Shown here one piece after another: positions 18,272 to 26,835 of a stretch of 64,000 nucleotides of DNA (position 1 is its first letter; the number at the start of each line of letters is the position of its first letter). The translations under genes were made by a program, and so were the position numbers. The stretch comes from an uncultured Bacteroides sp. (GTDB taxonomy: Bacteria; Bacteroidota; Bacteroidia; Bacteroidales; Bacteroidaceae). Location: the NCBI GenBank assembly GCA_900544675.1, contig UQVZ01000014.1, positions 1 to 64,000 of the forward strand. Direction: 5' to 3'. The notes beneath the pieces are model-generated. The model saw nothing but the letters and a program-made list of their open reading frames with translations, searched no databases and was not told where the DNA came from.

Positions 18272-18967
18272 TTAATAAAGTCCTAATAAATGCAAGATAG
18301 TAGGAGCAAGCAAAGCAGTCAAAATACCGTTTAAAGTTAATCCCAAACTAGCGTATGCCCCATATTTACCACTAATTTCCATAGCGCGTGATGTACCCAC
18401 AGCATGTGAAGCCGTTCCCATAGAGAGCCCTTGCGCAATAGGACTTCCTACACGTCCTACCTGCAAAACCTTAAAACCACAAATAGCCCCAAACAGTCCG
18501 ACAACAATTACAACAGCTGCGGTCAATGAAGGTATGCCACCTACTGCATTGGATACTTCCATCGCAATCGGGGTAGTGACCGACTTAGGAGCCAACGACA
18601 TAATCACTTCGGGGGTAGCTCCCATCAGTTTGGCAATGATGGTCACTGCCACCAATCCTACAACACAACCTGCTAACTGCGAAATAAGAATCGGCATCAA
18701 TTGTTTTTTTATCATTTTCAACTGTAAATATAAGGGGACTCCCAAAGCAACAACAGCTGGTTTCAGCCAAAACTCGACCAATGAGCCCGCCTCTGAATAC
18801 GTTTCATACGACACACCGGTACACTTTAAAAAACAAATCAACAAAGCAATAGCCAACAAGATGGGATTCAAAATCAACCATCCTGTTTTTTTCTGCAACA
18901 CTTTCGATAAAAAATAGAAGCCGAAAGTGATAGCCAACAAAAAAAATTTATTTGTGAAAAAATCCAT
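18272..18967 (-). CDS. lrgB: LrgB/CidB-family membrane protein
   Basis: This 231-residue polytopic membrane protein belongs to the LrgB/CidB family, known as antiholin-associated proteins and in some bacteria as pyruvate carriers. The start at 18967 (MDFFTNKFFLL) is preferred over an in-frame Met 12 codons upstream because an AGGAA stands just before it, and it then overlaps the end of lrgA by 20 bases. About seven hydrophobic segments and the conserved stretch KSVTTPIAMEVSNAVGGIPSLTAAVV are present. Together with lrgA, divergent from pta-ackA, it fits a role in pyruvate or overflow metabolism; this is inference. Confidence 0.9.
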   Translation of the reverse strand: MDFFTNKFFLLAITFGFYFLSKVLQKKTGWLILNPILLAIALLICFLKCTGVSYETYSEAGSLVEFWLKPAVVALGVPLYLQLKMIKKQLMPILISQLAGCVVGLVAVTIIAKLMGATPEVIMSLAPKSVTTPIAMEVSNAVGGIPSLTAAVVIVVGLFGAICGFKVLQVGRVGSPIAQGLSMGTASHAVGTSRAMEISGKYGAYASLGLTLNGILTALLAPTILHLLGLY

Positions 18968-19298
18968 GTTTCCTAACAATTTGATGAACCCAACCTGTAA
19001 CAACTAATACCAAAATGGTGCTGACCACTGTAGCAACCACAATTGGCCAAAACTGCGCCTCAATAATGTCGAAATAAAGCATTAGAGCAACTCCCGACGG
19101 GACAAAAAAGAAACCCAAGTTGGCAACTAAAAAGTTACTCAATCCTTGTACCCACTCTAATTTAATCCATCCCAACTGCAAGAACAAGGTAAGCAATAGC
19201 ATCCCGATGATACTTGACGGAAGATGGATTCCAGTCAGGTAAACGACCAGTTCACCCAACGCAAGACATCCAAATAAAATTGAACACTGACGTACCAT
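18948..19298 (-). CDS. lrgA: LrgA/CidA-family membrane protein
   Basis: This 116-residue small membrane protein of the CidA/LrgA (holin-like) family has four predicted hydrophobic segments. It carries the family signature around GIHLPSSIIGMLLLTLFLQLG and the short loop FFFVPSGVALM. It is the first gene of a two-gene operon whose second gene, lrgB, overlaps its end. The start at 19298 lies about 30 bases downstream of a good -7 box on the same strand. Confidence 0.92.
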   Translation of the reverse strand: MVRQCSILFGCLALGELVVYLTGIHLPSSIIGMLLLTLFLQLGWIKLEWVQGLSNFLVANLGFFFVPSGVALMLYFDIIEAQFWPIVVATVVSTILVLVVTGWVHQIVRKHGFFHK

Positions 19299-19329
19299 AT
19301 CCTAAAAACTTTAACTATTGAAAACGGCG

Positions 19330-19337
19330 CAAAGGTA
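19330..19337 (-). promoter_or_regulatory. -7 box of the lrgAB promoter
   Basis: On the minus strand this reads TACCTTTG, an exact TAnnTTTG match. It predicts a transcript start near 19323 and a leader of about 25 nt before lrgA. Confidence 0.6.
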
Positions 19338-19462
19338 AACATTCTACCATTATCTTGTTCTAAAACTCTCGGTTTTATTTTTCCTGCTATCAAACATATT
19401 AAAATTCTTTTTCCCCTTCAAAAAAAAAGCAGCATTTGCAAACTTGATATTGCAAAAATGCG

Positions 19463-19470
19463 TATTTTTG
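19463..19470 (+). promoter_or_regulatory. -7 box of the pta promoter
   Basis: TATTTTTG matches TAnnTTTG. The leader to the pta start would be about 60 nt. It is divergent from the lrgA promoter, so both share a ~130-base control region. Confidence 0.5.
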
Positions 19471-19537
19471 CAATGCGTAATAAAAAGTTATTACGGCTAA
19501 TAACAAACGACATTACACATATTTAAACTATAGTATC

Positions 19538-20548
19538 ATGGATATAATCAGTCAAATCGTTGAACGCGCTAAAGCGAACAAACAGCACATTGTGCTTCCT
19601 GAAGGAACTGAAGAACGTACATTGAAAGCTGCCAATCAAATATTGACAGATGGTGTAGCCGACCTGACTTTGTTAGGCAATCCGGATGAAATTCTTGCAC
19701 TTGCTAAAGAATGGGGCTTAGGCAACATCCATAAAGCAACCATCATCAACCCGGAAACAAGCCCGAAAAAAGAAGAATACGCCCAACTGCTTTGCGAACT
19801 CCGCAAGAAAAAAGGCATGACTATTGAAGAAGCACGTAAGCTGGTGAACGACCCGTTGTATTACGGCTGTCTGATGATTAAATCGGGTGATGCTGACGGT
19901 CAGCTGGCCGGTGCACGTAACACTACCGGTAATGTATTGCGTCCGGCATTGCAGATTATCAAAACAGCTCCGGGCATCACTTGCGTATCAGGTGCCATGT
20001 TGCTGTTGACACATGCTCCCGAATGTGGTGACAATGGTGTCATCGTTATGGGTGATGTAGCGGTTACTCCGGTTCCTGATGCTGGTCAATTGGCACAGAT
20101 AGCTGTCTGCACAGCCCGCACCGCCAAAGCAGTAGCAGGTCTCGACCCACGCGTAGCCATGTTGAGCTTCTCTACCAAAGGCTCTGCCAAACATGAAGTG
20201 GTAGATAAAGTCGTAGAAGCATTAAAACTGGCTAAAGAAATGGATGCTACCCTGAAGATAGACGGTGAAATGCAAGCAGATGCCGCACTGGTTCCAAGAA
20301 TCGGTCAAAGCAAAGCACCGGGATCGGAAATTGCAGGATACGCCAACGTATTGATTGTACCGAACCTTGAAGTAGGTAATATTTCTTACAAACTGGTAGA
20401 ACGCTTAGGACATGCAACGGCTATCGGTCCGATTCTGCAAGGTATCGCACGTCCGGTTAATGACCTGTCGCGTGGTTGCAGCATTGATGACGTTTATAAA
20501 ATGATTGCCATCACTGCTAATCAGGCCATCGCTGCCAAAGCTGAATAA
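19538..20548 (+). CDS. pta: Phosphate acetyltransferase
   Basis: This cytosolic 336-residue enzyme converts acetyl-CoA and phosphate to acetyl phosphate and CoA, the first step of the acetate branch that yields ATP with acetate kinase. It is the short, single-domain form without the N-terminal DRTGG/regulatory part of long Pta proteins. Family motifs are visible at HIVLPEGTEERTLKAA (N-terminus), SGDADGQLAGA, and FSTKGSAKHEVVDKV with IDGEMQADAAL further on. ackA follows after 115 bases, with a hairpin between them. Confidence 0.96.
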   Translation: MDIISQIVERAKANKQHIVLPEGTEERTLKAANQILTDGVADLTLLGNPDEILALAKEWGLGNIHKATIINPETSPKKEEYAQLLCELRKKKGMTIEEARKLVNDPLYYGCLMIKSGDADGQLAGARNTTGNVLRPALQIIKTAPGITCVSGAMLLLTHAPECGDNGVIVMGDVAVTPVPDAGQLAQIAVCTARTAKAVAGLDPRVAMLSFSTKGSAKHEVVDKVVEALKLAKEMDATLKIDGEMQADAALVPRIGQSKAPGSEIAGYANVLIVPNLEVGNISYKLVERLGHATAIGPILQGIARPVNDLSRGCSIDDVYKMIAITANQAIAAKAE

Positions 20549-20574
20549 TTAAACCATTTATCACTTTTCAAATT

Positions 20575-20623
20575 GCAGGTTAACACAGATTTCCGCTGAA
20601 AAACAGATTCTGTGTTAATCTGC
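20575..20623 (+). other. Intercistronic hairpin between pta and ackA
   Basis: The 15-base arms 20575-20589 and 20609-20623 are complementary throughout, with one G-U pair, around a 19-base loop. No T run follows. It probably processes or stabilises the pta-ackA message rather than ending it. Confidence 0.6.
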
Positions 20624-20663
20624 ATGTAATTTTATAAGCTAAAAAATAATAAAATCAACTTAT

Positions 20664-21869
20664 ATGAAAATATTAGTACTTAACTGCGGTAGTTCATCTA
20701 TCAAATACAAATTATATGAAATGACTACCAAACAAGTCCTCGCACAAGGAGGCATCGAAAAAATCGGTCTGCCGGGTTCATTCTTAAAGCTGACTTTGCC
20801 GAATGGAGAAAAGAAAATCATCGAAAAAGACGTACCCGAACATACAACTGGCGTACAGTTTATTTTCGAAACACTGACCAACCCAGAATATGGAGCAGTA
20901 AAGAACCTGCACGAAATCAATGCCGTAGGTCATCGTGTATTGCATGGAGGAACAAAATTCAGCGGTTCAGTACTGATTGACGATGCTGTCATTGCTGCCG
21001 TAGAAGAATGCTGCGATTTAGGTCCGCTCCATAACCCGGCTAATCTGAAAGGTATTTACGCTATCCAGAAATTGCTGCCCGAAGTGCCGCAAGTAGCCGT
21101 ATTCGATACAGCCTTCCATCAGACCATGCCCGATTATGCTTATCTGTATGCCATTCCCTATAGCTATTATGAAAAATACGGTATCCGCCGCTACGGTTTC
21201 CACGGAACATCTCACCGTTACGTATCGAAACGTGTATGTGAGTTTTTAGGAATTCCGCAAGAAGGCAGCCGCATCATTACCTGCCACATTGGTAATGGTG
21301 GTTCAATCGCAGCCGTAAAAGACGGAAAATGCATAGATACCAGCATGGGACTGACTCCGTTAGAAGGACTGATGATGGGTACACGCAGCGGTGATATCGA
21401 TGGAGGTGCTATCACTTATATCATGAAGAAAGAAGGTTTAACTCCGGACGAAATGTCAACTCTCTTGAATAAGAAGAGCGGCGTTTTGGGTATGTTCGAA
21501 AAATCAAGCGATATGCGTGAACTGGAAGCTGCTGTCGCCAATGGTGAAGAACGTGCCATCCTGACCGAAAAGATGTACTTCTACCGCATCACCAAATACA
21601 TTGGTGCATACGCTGCAGCCATGAACGGTGTAGACATCATCCTGTTTACTGGAGGTGTAGGTGAAAATCAGTCGACCGCACGTGCCGGCATCTGCAAAAA
21701 CCTCGAATACCTGGGTGTAAAAATCGATCCGGAAAGAAACAAAGTACGTGGTGAAGAAGCTATTATCTCTACAGATGATTCGAAAGTGAAAGTCGTTGTT
21801 ATCCCGACCGATGAAGAACTGACTATCGCAACTGATACCATGAACATTCTGAACGAACGCAATAAGTAA
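20664..21869 (+). CDS. ackA: Acetate kinase
   Basis: This 401-residue cytosolic kinase makes ATP and acetate from acetyl phosphate and ADP, completing the pta-ackA fermentation step. It has the usual family length and both signatures: NCGSSSIKY at the N-terminus and the FDTAFHQTMP / RRYGFHGTSHRYVS blocks in the middle, followed by HIGNGGSIAA and the phosphate-binding FTGGVGEN. The start follows an A-rich leader after the pta-ackA hairpin. Confidence 0.97.
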   Translation: MKILVLNCGSSSIKYKLYEMTTKQVLAQGGIEKIGLPGSFLKLTLPNGEKKIIEKDVPEHTTGVQFIFETLTNPEYGAVKNLHEINAVGHRVLHGGTKFSGSVLIDDAVIAAVEECCDLGPLHNPANLKGIYAIQKLLPEVPQVAVFDTAFHQTMPDYAYLYAIPYSYYEKYGIRRYGFHGTSHRYVSKRVCEFLGIPQEGSRIITCHIGNGGSIAAVKDGKCIDTSMGLTPLEGLMMGTRSGDIDGGAITYIMKKEGLTPDEMSTLLNKKSGVLGMFEKSSDMRELEAAVANGEERAILTEKMYFYRITKYIGAYAAAMNGVDIILFTGGVGENQSTARAGICKNLEYLGVKIDPERNKVRGEEAIISTDDSKVKVVVIPTDEELTIATDTMNILNERNK

Positions 21870-21892
21870 ATAATCATTAAATAGACCTATAT

Positions 21893-21973
21893 AAGGACAT
21901 CCCCGTAAGCCGCTTTTATGTATCTTTGCAAGGATGAAGACATGAAAAGCCTCTCGGGGATGTCCTTTTTTTG
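21893..21973 (+). terminator. Large-loop terminator of pta-ackA enclosing a promoter
   Basis: AAGGACATCCCCG (21893-21905) pairs perfectly with CGGGGATGTCCTT (21955-21967), followed by a T run to 21973. The loop is unusually long, 49 bases, and contains the -7 box of the next gene. A transcript starting inside the loop would hold only the right arm and could not form this stem. Confidence 0.7.
21921..21928 (+). promoter_or_regulatory. -7 box of the kdgK promoter
   Basis: TATCTTTG (followed by C) is an exact match to the Bacteroides consensus. It lies inside the loop of the ackA terminator and would give a leader of about 75 nt for the sugar kinase. Confidence 0.6.
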
Positions 21974-22010
21974 TCTCCACAAAAACTCAAGAACTTAAAA
22001 ACATACCCTA

Positions 22011-23051
22011 ATGAAAAAGAAAGTTGTAACATTCGGTGAAATTATGCTTCGACTCACCACGCCCGACAATCTTCGCATCCAGCAAAGCCATGATTTTCTG
22101 GTAAACTATGGCGGAAGTGAAGCCAATGTGGCTATTTCAATTGCAAATTTCGGTGGAGAAGTAGAATTTATTACCCGTCTGCCTGATAATGCATTAGGCG
22201 ATACATGCCTGGCAGAACTGCGTTCGCACAATATCGGGACAAACCATGTACTGACTGGTGGCAAACGTTTAGGAACCTATTATATGGAAAAAGCGGCAGC
22301 CATGCGTAACTCGAAAGTGATTTATGACCGTGATTATTCTTCTTTCTCAGAGCTAAAGCCCGGTATGATTGACTGGCGCGATGCATTTAAAGACGCTTCC
22401 ATCTTTCACTGGTCGGGTATCGATGCTGCATTGACACCGGGATTGGCTGAAGTCTGTCAAGAGGCTATCAACATTGCCAAAGAAATGGGAATCACCATTT
22501 CATACGATATCAATTACCGCAAGAACCTGTGGAACTATGGCAAAACAGCCCAAGAAGTATTGCGCCCGTTAATGGTATCGAGCGACATCATGTTCGGCAG
22601 TGAAGGAGAATATGCATTAGTTACCGGACTGAAAGCGCCGGGATTTAAAGCCACTCACAACGGAGAAAGTTATGACTTGAAAGCTTATGAAGCATTTTGC
22701 AAAGGCATCAGTGAACAAGTGCCGAACTGCAAATACATTTACATTGCATTACGCAATGTAATAAGCTCAGTCCACCATACCTTTGCCGGTATATTATATT
22801 CAAACGGAACAATGAAGCATACCCGCGTATTCGACATTGATGAAGTGGTAGACTGCGTAGGCGTAGGCGACGCATTCTGTGGAGCCATGCTGTATGCACA
22901 ACACGCTTTCGATGATGAACAGAAACGGGTAGACTTCTCGACTACCGCATCTGTACTGAAAAATACCATTGCAGGTGACTACAACATGGTAAAAGTATCT
23001 GAAGTAGAAGGCTTACTAGCCAAACAAGAAAGCGGTGAAGTTGCAAGATAA
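22011..23051 (+). CDS. kdgK: PfkB-family sugar kinase, probable 2-keto-3-deoxygluconate kinase
   Basis: This 346-residue cytosolic ribokinase-family enzyme shows the N-terminal signature VNYGGSEANVAISIANFGG and the C-terminal catalytic signature VDCVGVGDAFCG (a DTxGAGD variant whose final Asp is the base). The length and KDG-kinase-like blocks such as TFGEIMLRL and SYDINYRKNLW fit phosphorylation of 2-keto-3-deoxygluconate from uronate or pectin breakdown. No KDPG aldolase or uronate isomerase gene is next to it in this window, so the exact substrate rests on sequence resemblance only. Confidence 0.85.
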   Translation: MKKKVVTFGEIMLRLTTPDNLRIQQSHDFLVNYGGSEANVAISIANFGGEVEFITRLPDNALGDTCLAELRSHNIGTNHVLTGGKRLGTYYMEKAAAMRNSKVIYDRDYSSFSELKPGMIDWRDAFKDASIFHWSGIDAALTPGLAEVCQEAINIAKEMGITISYDINYRKNLWNYGKTAQEVLRPLMVSSDIMFGSEGEYALVTGLKAPGFKATHNGESYDLKAYEAFCKGISEQVPNCKYIYIALRNVISSVHHTFAGILYSNGTMKHTRVFDIDEVVDCVGVGDAFCGAMLYAQHAFDDEQKRVDFSTTASVLKNTIAGDYNMVKVSEVEGLLAKQESGEVAR

Positions 23052-23052
23052 A

Positions 23053-23100
23053 AGTAAAAAAATGACCAGGTAGTATCAAAATTAATCGGATAGTACCTGG
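23053..23100 (-). terminator. Hairpin between convergent kdgK and lpxH
   Basis: CCAGGTAGTATC (23066-23077) pairs with GATAGTACCTGG (23089-23100) with one mismatch. On the minus strand it is followed by a T run (T7, opposite the A run at 23056-23062), so it best serves the leftward lpxH transcript. It may also stop kdgK. Confidence 0.6.
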
Positions 23101-23136
23101 CCACACAAATAATCACAAAACTTTATCAACGGAAAT

Positions 23137-23913
23137 CTACCTCACTTCTGTTTCTCCCTCAATGTATTGTTCCATAAAAAGATTTTCCCCATCGAACACA
23201 ACATAAGAAAAATCGGTAATCCAATCACCTAAAATCAACAAACGCGAAGTACGGCTCAACATCAGGTCAAGCATTATGTGGCGATGACCAAATATAAAAT
23301 AATTAATATCAGGATGCGTTTTCAAGTAATCCTTCGTAAATAAGACCAACGGTTCTTTGTCTTCTCCCATATACGGCGGTTCCTTTCCAGCCTCTCGCTT
23401 TAAACGACTATGTTTTGCCCATTCCAATCCTAACTCCACACTCCAACGCGGATGCAACATCGAGAATAAACGTTGTAGTGTATGACTATGAAATAAAGTG
23501 CGTAATATATGAAACTTACGATCGTCATCACCTAATCCGTCACCGTGTGCCAAAAAGAACTCCTTCCCATAAATTTCACATGTCAACGGCTCACGATGTA
23601 AGATTACCCCACATTCTTTCTCTAGATAATCTCCACACCAAATATCATGATTTCCGATGAAGAAATGCACTTCTACTCCCCGATCGGTCAATTCAGACAG
23701 TTTCCCTAAAAAACGAGTATAACCTTTTGGTACAACCAATTTAAACTCGTACCAAAAATCAAACATATCTCCTAAAAGATAGATAGCTGAAGCCCGTTCT
23801 TTGATACTATCAAGGAAATTCACCAAACGAGGCTCTTGAGTACGGCTATGCGCAATGGCTCGCGAGCCTAAATGCGCATCAGACAGAAAATATACATTCT
23901 TCATCGCATCCAT
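23137..23913 (-). CDS. lpxH: UDP-2,3-diacylglucosamine hydrolase (LpxH-type)
   Basis: This 258-residue calcineurin-like phosphoesterase would cleave UDP-2,3-diacylglucosamine to lipid X in lipid A synthesis on the cytosolic face of the inner membrane. The five metal-binding blocks are all present: SDAHLG, GDMFDFW, GNHD, HGDG and GHRH. An alternative start is Met4 (23904). It lies 18 bases downstream of the Fe-S factor gene on the same strand. Other metallophosphoesterases are conceivable, but the motif set and length fit LpxH. Confidence 0.9.
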   Translation of the reverse strand: MDAMKNVYFLSDAHLGSRAIAHSRTQEPRLVNFLDSIKERASAIYLLGDMFDFWYEFKLVVPKGYTRFLGKLSELTDRGVEVHFFIGNHDIWCGDYLEKECGVILHREPLTCEIYGKEFFLAHGDGLGDDDRKFHILRTLFHSHTLQRLFSMLHPRWSVELGLEWAKHSRLKREAGKEPPYMGEDKEPLVLFTKDYLKTHPDINYFIFGHRHIMLDLMLSRTSRLLILGDWITDFSYVVFDGENLFMEQYIEGETEVR

Positions 23914-23931
23914 CGTCTTATTTTATTTATA

Positions 23932-24252
23932 TTATAAAAATCCCAACTCCAGTTTTGCTTCTTCGCTCATCATATCTTTATCCCATTCGGGCTCGAATAC
24001 TAAATTGATTTGTGCTGCTTTTATACCCTCTACAGATTCTATCTTCTGACGAATATCTTCCATAATAAACTCGGCAGCCGGACAATTGGGAGCTGTCAAG
24101 GTCATATCAATAACCACTTCACCGTTATCCTGTAAATCAATCTTATAAATTAGTCCCAAGTCGTAGACATTTACTGGGATTTCCGGGTCGTAAACTGTTT
24201 TCAGCATATCGACAATCCGTTCTTCTATCTTCAGTTTTTCATTGTTATCCAT
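23932..24252 (-). CDS. MIP18-family (DUF59) Fe-S cluster assembly factor
   Basis: This 106-residue protein belongs to the MIP18/PaaD-like family that helps mature iron-sulfur proteins. The signature YDPEIPVNVYDLGLIY and the TAPNCPA loop with the functional cysteine are present. The start at 24252 (MDNNEK) is chosen over an upstream Met at 24282 because that one lies in the -7 box of the same promoter. The last residues (SEEAKLELGFL) are typical of Bacteroidetes members. It is probably co-transcribed with lpxH. Confidence 0.88.
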   Translation of the reverse strand: MDNNEKLKIEERIVDMLKTVYDPEIPVNVYDLGLIYKIDLQDNGEVVIDMTLTAPNCPAAEFIMEDIRQKIESVEGIKAAQINLVFEPEWDKDMMSEEAKLELGFL

Positions 24253-24279
24253 TTCTTTTTCCAGCTTTTCTGTTTGGGA

Positions 24280-24287
24280 CAAAGATA
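24280..24287 (-). promoter_or_regulatory. -7 box upstream of the MIP18-lpxH operon
   Basis: On the minus strand this reads TATCTTTG, an exact TAnnTTTG match, with a predicted transcript start near 24273. That decides the downstream translation start at 24252. Confidence 0.6.
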
Positions 24288-24352
24288 GTAAAAAATCAAG
24301 TGTCCCCCTATCAAGCGATTAAAAAATATCACTTTCAACCTACTAGATACAA

Positions 24353-25042
24353 TCAAAGCCGTCCTTCATCTGAATAACTGTAATAGGCTCCATCGGTCAC
24401 AATCAAATGGTCAAGCAAACGGATATTCATCGTAGCAGATGCTTGTTTTACAGCTTGCGTCAAACGGTCGTCATCAAGGCTGGGTGATATGTTTCCGGAA
24501 GGATGATTATGGCAGAGAACCAGCGACACGGCTCGCTTCAGTAAAGCTTCACGCAAAATGCAACGTACATCTACCTGGGTAGAAGCCAACCCACCTTGGC
24601 TGATACGAATACGGTCAATCACCTTCGATGATTGATTGAGCAACAAAATCCAACACTCTTCTACCGGCAAATCGCACATCAACGGATAAAATATCTCATA
24701 AATATTACGAGAAGTACGAATCTGCTTACGTTCTTTAGGCACTTCTTCCATACGCCGTTTCCCTAACTCCGATGCTGCAAGAAGTGTCACGGCTTTGGCA
24801 GAGCCTATCCCTTTGAAACGACACAAATCTTCTATATTCGCTTTCCCCAGTTCTTGCAAACTATTATGATAAAGGTCAAGCACCTTACGCATTAATTCCA
24901 CTGCCGTATCTTCATGGTTGCCCGACCCTATCAGAATAGCCAACAACTCTGCATTAGTCAAAGCCGACGGCCCCTGCTGCATCATTTTTTCACGTGGACG
25001 ATCTTCTTTTGCCCATTGATTGATATTTAACTTACTGTCCAT
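24353..25042 (-). CDS. radC: RadC-family JAB/MPN domain protein
   Basis: This 229-residue protein has an N-terminal helix-hairpin-helix-like part (residues ~1-90, with LCRFKGIGSAKA) and a C-terminal JAB/MPN metalloprotease-like domain with the zinc motif HNHPSGNISPSLDD. The name 'DNA repair protein RadC' is historical and its biochemical role is unsettled. The start codon overlaps the stop of the upstream glycosyltransferase gene (TAATG), so the two are translationally coupled. Confidence 0.93.
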   Translation of the reverse strand: MDSKLNINQWAKEDRPREKMMQQGPSALTNAELLAILIGSGNHEDTAVELMRKVLDLYHNSLQELGKANIEDLCRFKGIGSAKAVTLLAASELGKRRMEEVPKERKQIRTSRNIYEIFYPLMCDLPVEECWILLLNQSSKVIDRIRISQGGLASTQVDVRCILREALLKRAVSLVLCHNHPSGNISPSLDDDRLTQAVKQASATMNIRLLDHLIVTDGAYYSYSDEGRL

Positions 25043-26034
25043 TATTGATAGAAATTCTTTTCAAAAGCTGCGAACTCTCCTTGTCGGCAAACACAGCGTT
25101 TCCACCAAGCCGAAAGGAAACCTAAGCCATATCCTATTAATTGAATAAACGCAGCTATGACAGAAAGTATACCAATCCACACACTTTTATTGCGTATGGA
25201 AGCATCTAAAAAAATAATCAAGACAAAAATCAATAAAAACAACAAGCTCCACGTCCAAAAAAATGAAACAATGCAAATAGCAATAACGCCCAATGTAAAG
25301 AGCGCTGGAAGCAAATGGACTAACTTCAAAGATTCGGGATATTTCTTATAAAGATTAATACGCGCTATCCCTGAATTATACACTTGTTTGAAAAATTTCC
25401 GCCAGTCCGTCCGGCGTTTATGCCACACCCAAGCTTCAGGAAACAGACGGCAACGATACCCTGCTTTAAAAATGCGGATACTAAAATCTATATCCTCGCC
25501 AAAGCGCATCTTCGAAAATCCATTCAATGCCTGATATACCTCTTTCCGAATACCCATATTGAAACTACGAGGATAAAATTTATCCATCTTCTTTTTCCCG
25601 CCACGGATACCACCCGTAGTAAAGAAAGAAGTCATTGCATAATTAATAGCTTTTTGGACTGCTGTAAATGAATCGTGAGCACGGTCAGGTCCTCCAAAAG
25701 CATCAGCCGGCTCCTGTCGCAATTCGGCTTCTACTGCATCCAAATAACCTGGAGGAAGCACGCAATCGGAGTCCAGTACAATCAGATATTCACCATGACT
25801 ACGTTCTGCTCCAAAATTACGGGTCTGTCCTGGTCCTGAATTAGACTTCTTAAAATAATGCAAATTCAATAATTCCGCATACTTATCCACAACCGACTCT
25901 GAAGATATCGAAGAACCGTCTTCTACAACAAGTACTTCAAAATCCTTGAAATGCTGTTTGGTTAAACTATCCAATAATTCACCTACTTCATCAGGACGAT
26001 TATATACAGGGATTATCAACGAATATCTCATCAC
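25042..26034 (-). CDS. Family 2 glycosyltransferase with C-terminal membrane segments
   Basis: This 330-residue protein has a GT-A fold catalytic domain (~1-230) with YSLIIPVYNRPDEV, VVEDGSS, a DxD-like VLDSDCVLPPG and GEDIDFS. Two to three hydrophobic segments follow (~245-310), anchoring it in the inner membrane. It would add a sugar to a lipid-linked or surface glycan; donor and acceptor cannot be read. It overlaps dedA by 4 bases and radC by 1, forming a dedA-GT2-radC operon. Confidence 0.9.
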   Translation of the reverse strand: MMRYSLIIPVYNRPDEVGELLDSLTKQHFKDFEVLVVEDGSSISSESVVDKYAELLNLHYFKKSNSGPGQTRNFGAERSHGEYLIVLDSDCVLPPGYLDAVEAELRQEPADAFGGPDRAHDSFTAVQKAINYAMTSFFTTGGIRGGKKKMDKFYPRSFNMGIRKEVYQALNGFSKMRFGEDIDFSIRIFKAGYRCRLFPEAWVWHKRRTDWRKFFKQVYNSGIARINLYKKYPESLKLVHLLPALFTLGVIAICIVSFFWTWSLLFLLIFVLIIFLDASIRNKSVWIGILSVIAAFIQLIGYGLGFLSAWWKRCVCRQGEFAAFEKNFYQ

Positions 26035-26666
26035 TTTTTCAATTTAGCACGTACCACTTCAAAAACAGCTGGCAATAAAGAAATAAAAATAATGGCCACT
26101 AATAATAACTTCAGATTTTCCTGTACAAACGGTAAATCTCCGAAGAAATATCCGGCATAAGAGAAAAGCGCAACCCACAAAGCAGCACCTATCACGTTGT
26201 AACACGTAAAATAATAATAGTGCATCTTACCCATCCCGGCTACAAAAGGAGCAAAAGTTCGCACAATAGGAACAAAACGGGCAATAATAATCGTTTTACC
26301 ACCGTACTTATTAAAGAAACGATGGGTCTTATCAAGATAACTTTGTTTGAATATCTTCGAATTGGGATTACGGAAAAGTTTCTGACCTAAAAAATGTCCA
26401 ATCATATAATTACAAGAATCCCCCAACACAGCAGCCACAAAGACAACCAATACCAAAGTATGAATCTCCAACGACATACCAGGCAGTGCGGTTATGGCAC
26501 CTGCGACAAAGAGCAAAGAATCTCCCGGCAAAAAAGGAGTTACCACCAAACCTGTTTCACAAAAAATAATCAGAAACAAAATAGCATACGTCCAGGTATG
26601 ATAATCCTGCACTATCTCAATCATATACCGGTCTATATGCAATATAAAATCAAAAATGAAATCCAT
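26031..26666 (-). CDS. DedA/SNARE-associated family membrane protein
   Basis: This 211-residue inner membrane protein belongs to the DedA superfamily, recently linked to flipping of undecaprenyl phosphate or phospholipid. Characteristic blocks are FCETGLVVTPFLPGDSLLF near the N-terminus and the GGKTIIIARFVPIVRTFAPFVAGMG region. Four to six hydrophobic segments are visible. It is the first gene of the operon with the glycosyltransferase, which fits a carrier-lipid role. Confidence 0.92.
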   Translation of the reverse strand: MDFIFDFILHIDRYMIEIVQDYHTWTYAILFLIIFCETGLVVTPFLPGDSLLFVAGAITALPGMSLEIHTLVLVVFVAAVLGDSCNYMIGHFLGQKLFRNPNSKIFKQSYLDKTHRFFNKYGGKTIIIARFVPIVRTFAPFVAGMGKMHYYYFTCYNVIGAALWVALFSYAGYFFGDLPFVQENLKLLLVAIIFISLLPAVFEVVRAKLKK

Positions 26667-26705
26667 TGTAAGAAATCGTTAATTTATATTCGAAAATAGC
26701 CAAGC

Positions 26706-26775
26706 TCTTTGATAAAAAAACAAGAGAGCACTGAACAAGACCAAACATCTGCATGACCTTTCTTCAGTGCCCTCT
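26706..26775 (-). terminator. Terminator of the exbB-tonB-TPR operon
   Basis: AGAGAGCACTGAA (26723-26735) pairs with TTCAGTGCCCTCT (26763-26775) with one mismatch. Read leftward the stem is followed by a T run (the A run near 26714-26720). It ends the TPR gene transcript. Confidence 0.7.
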
Positions 26776-26835
26776 GGACAATATCCACCTCAATGCTAAT
26801 TGATTACATTGTCGCTTAATAAACGAAACAACTAA

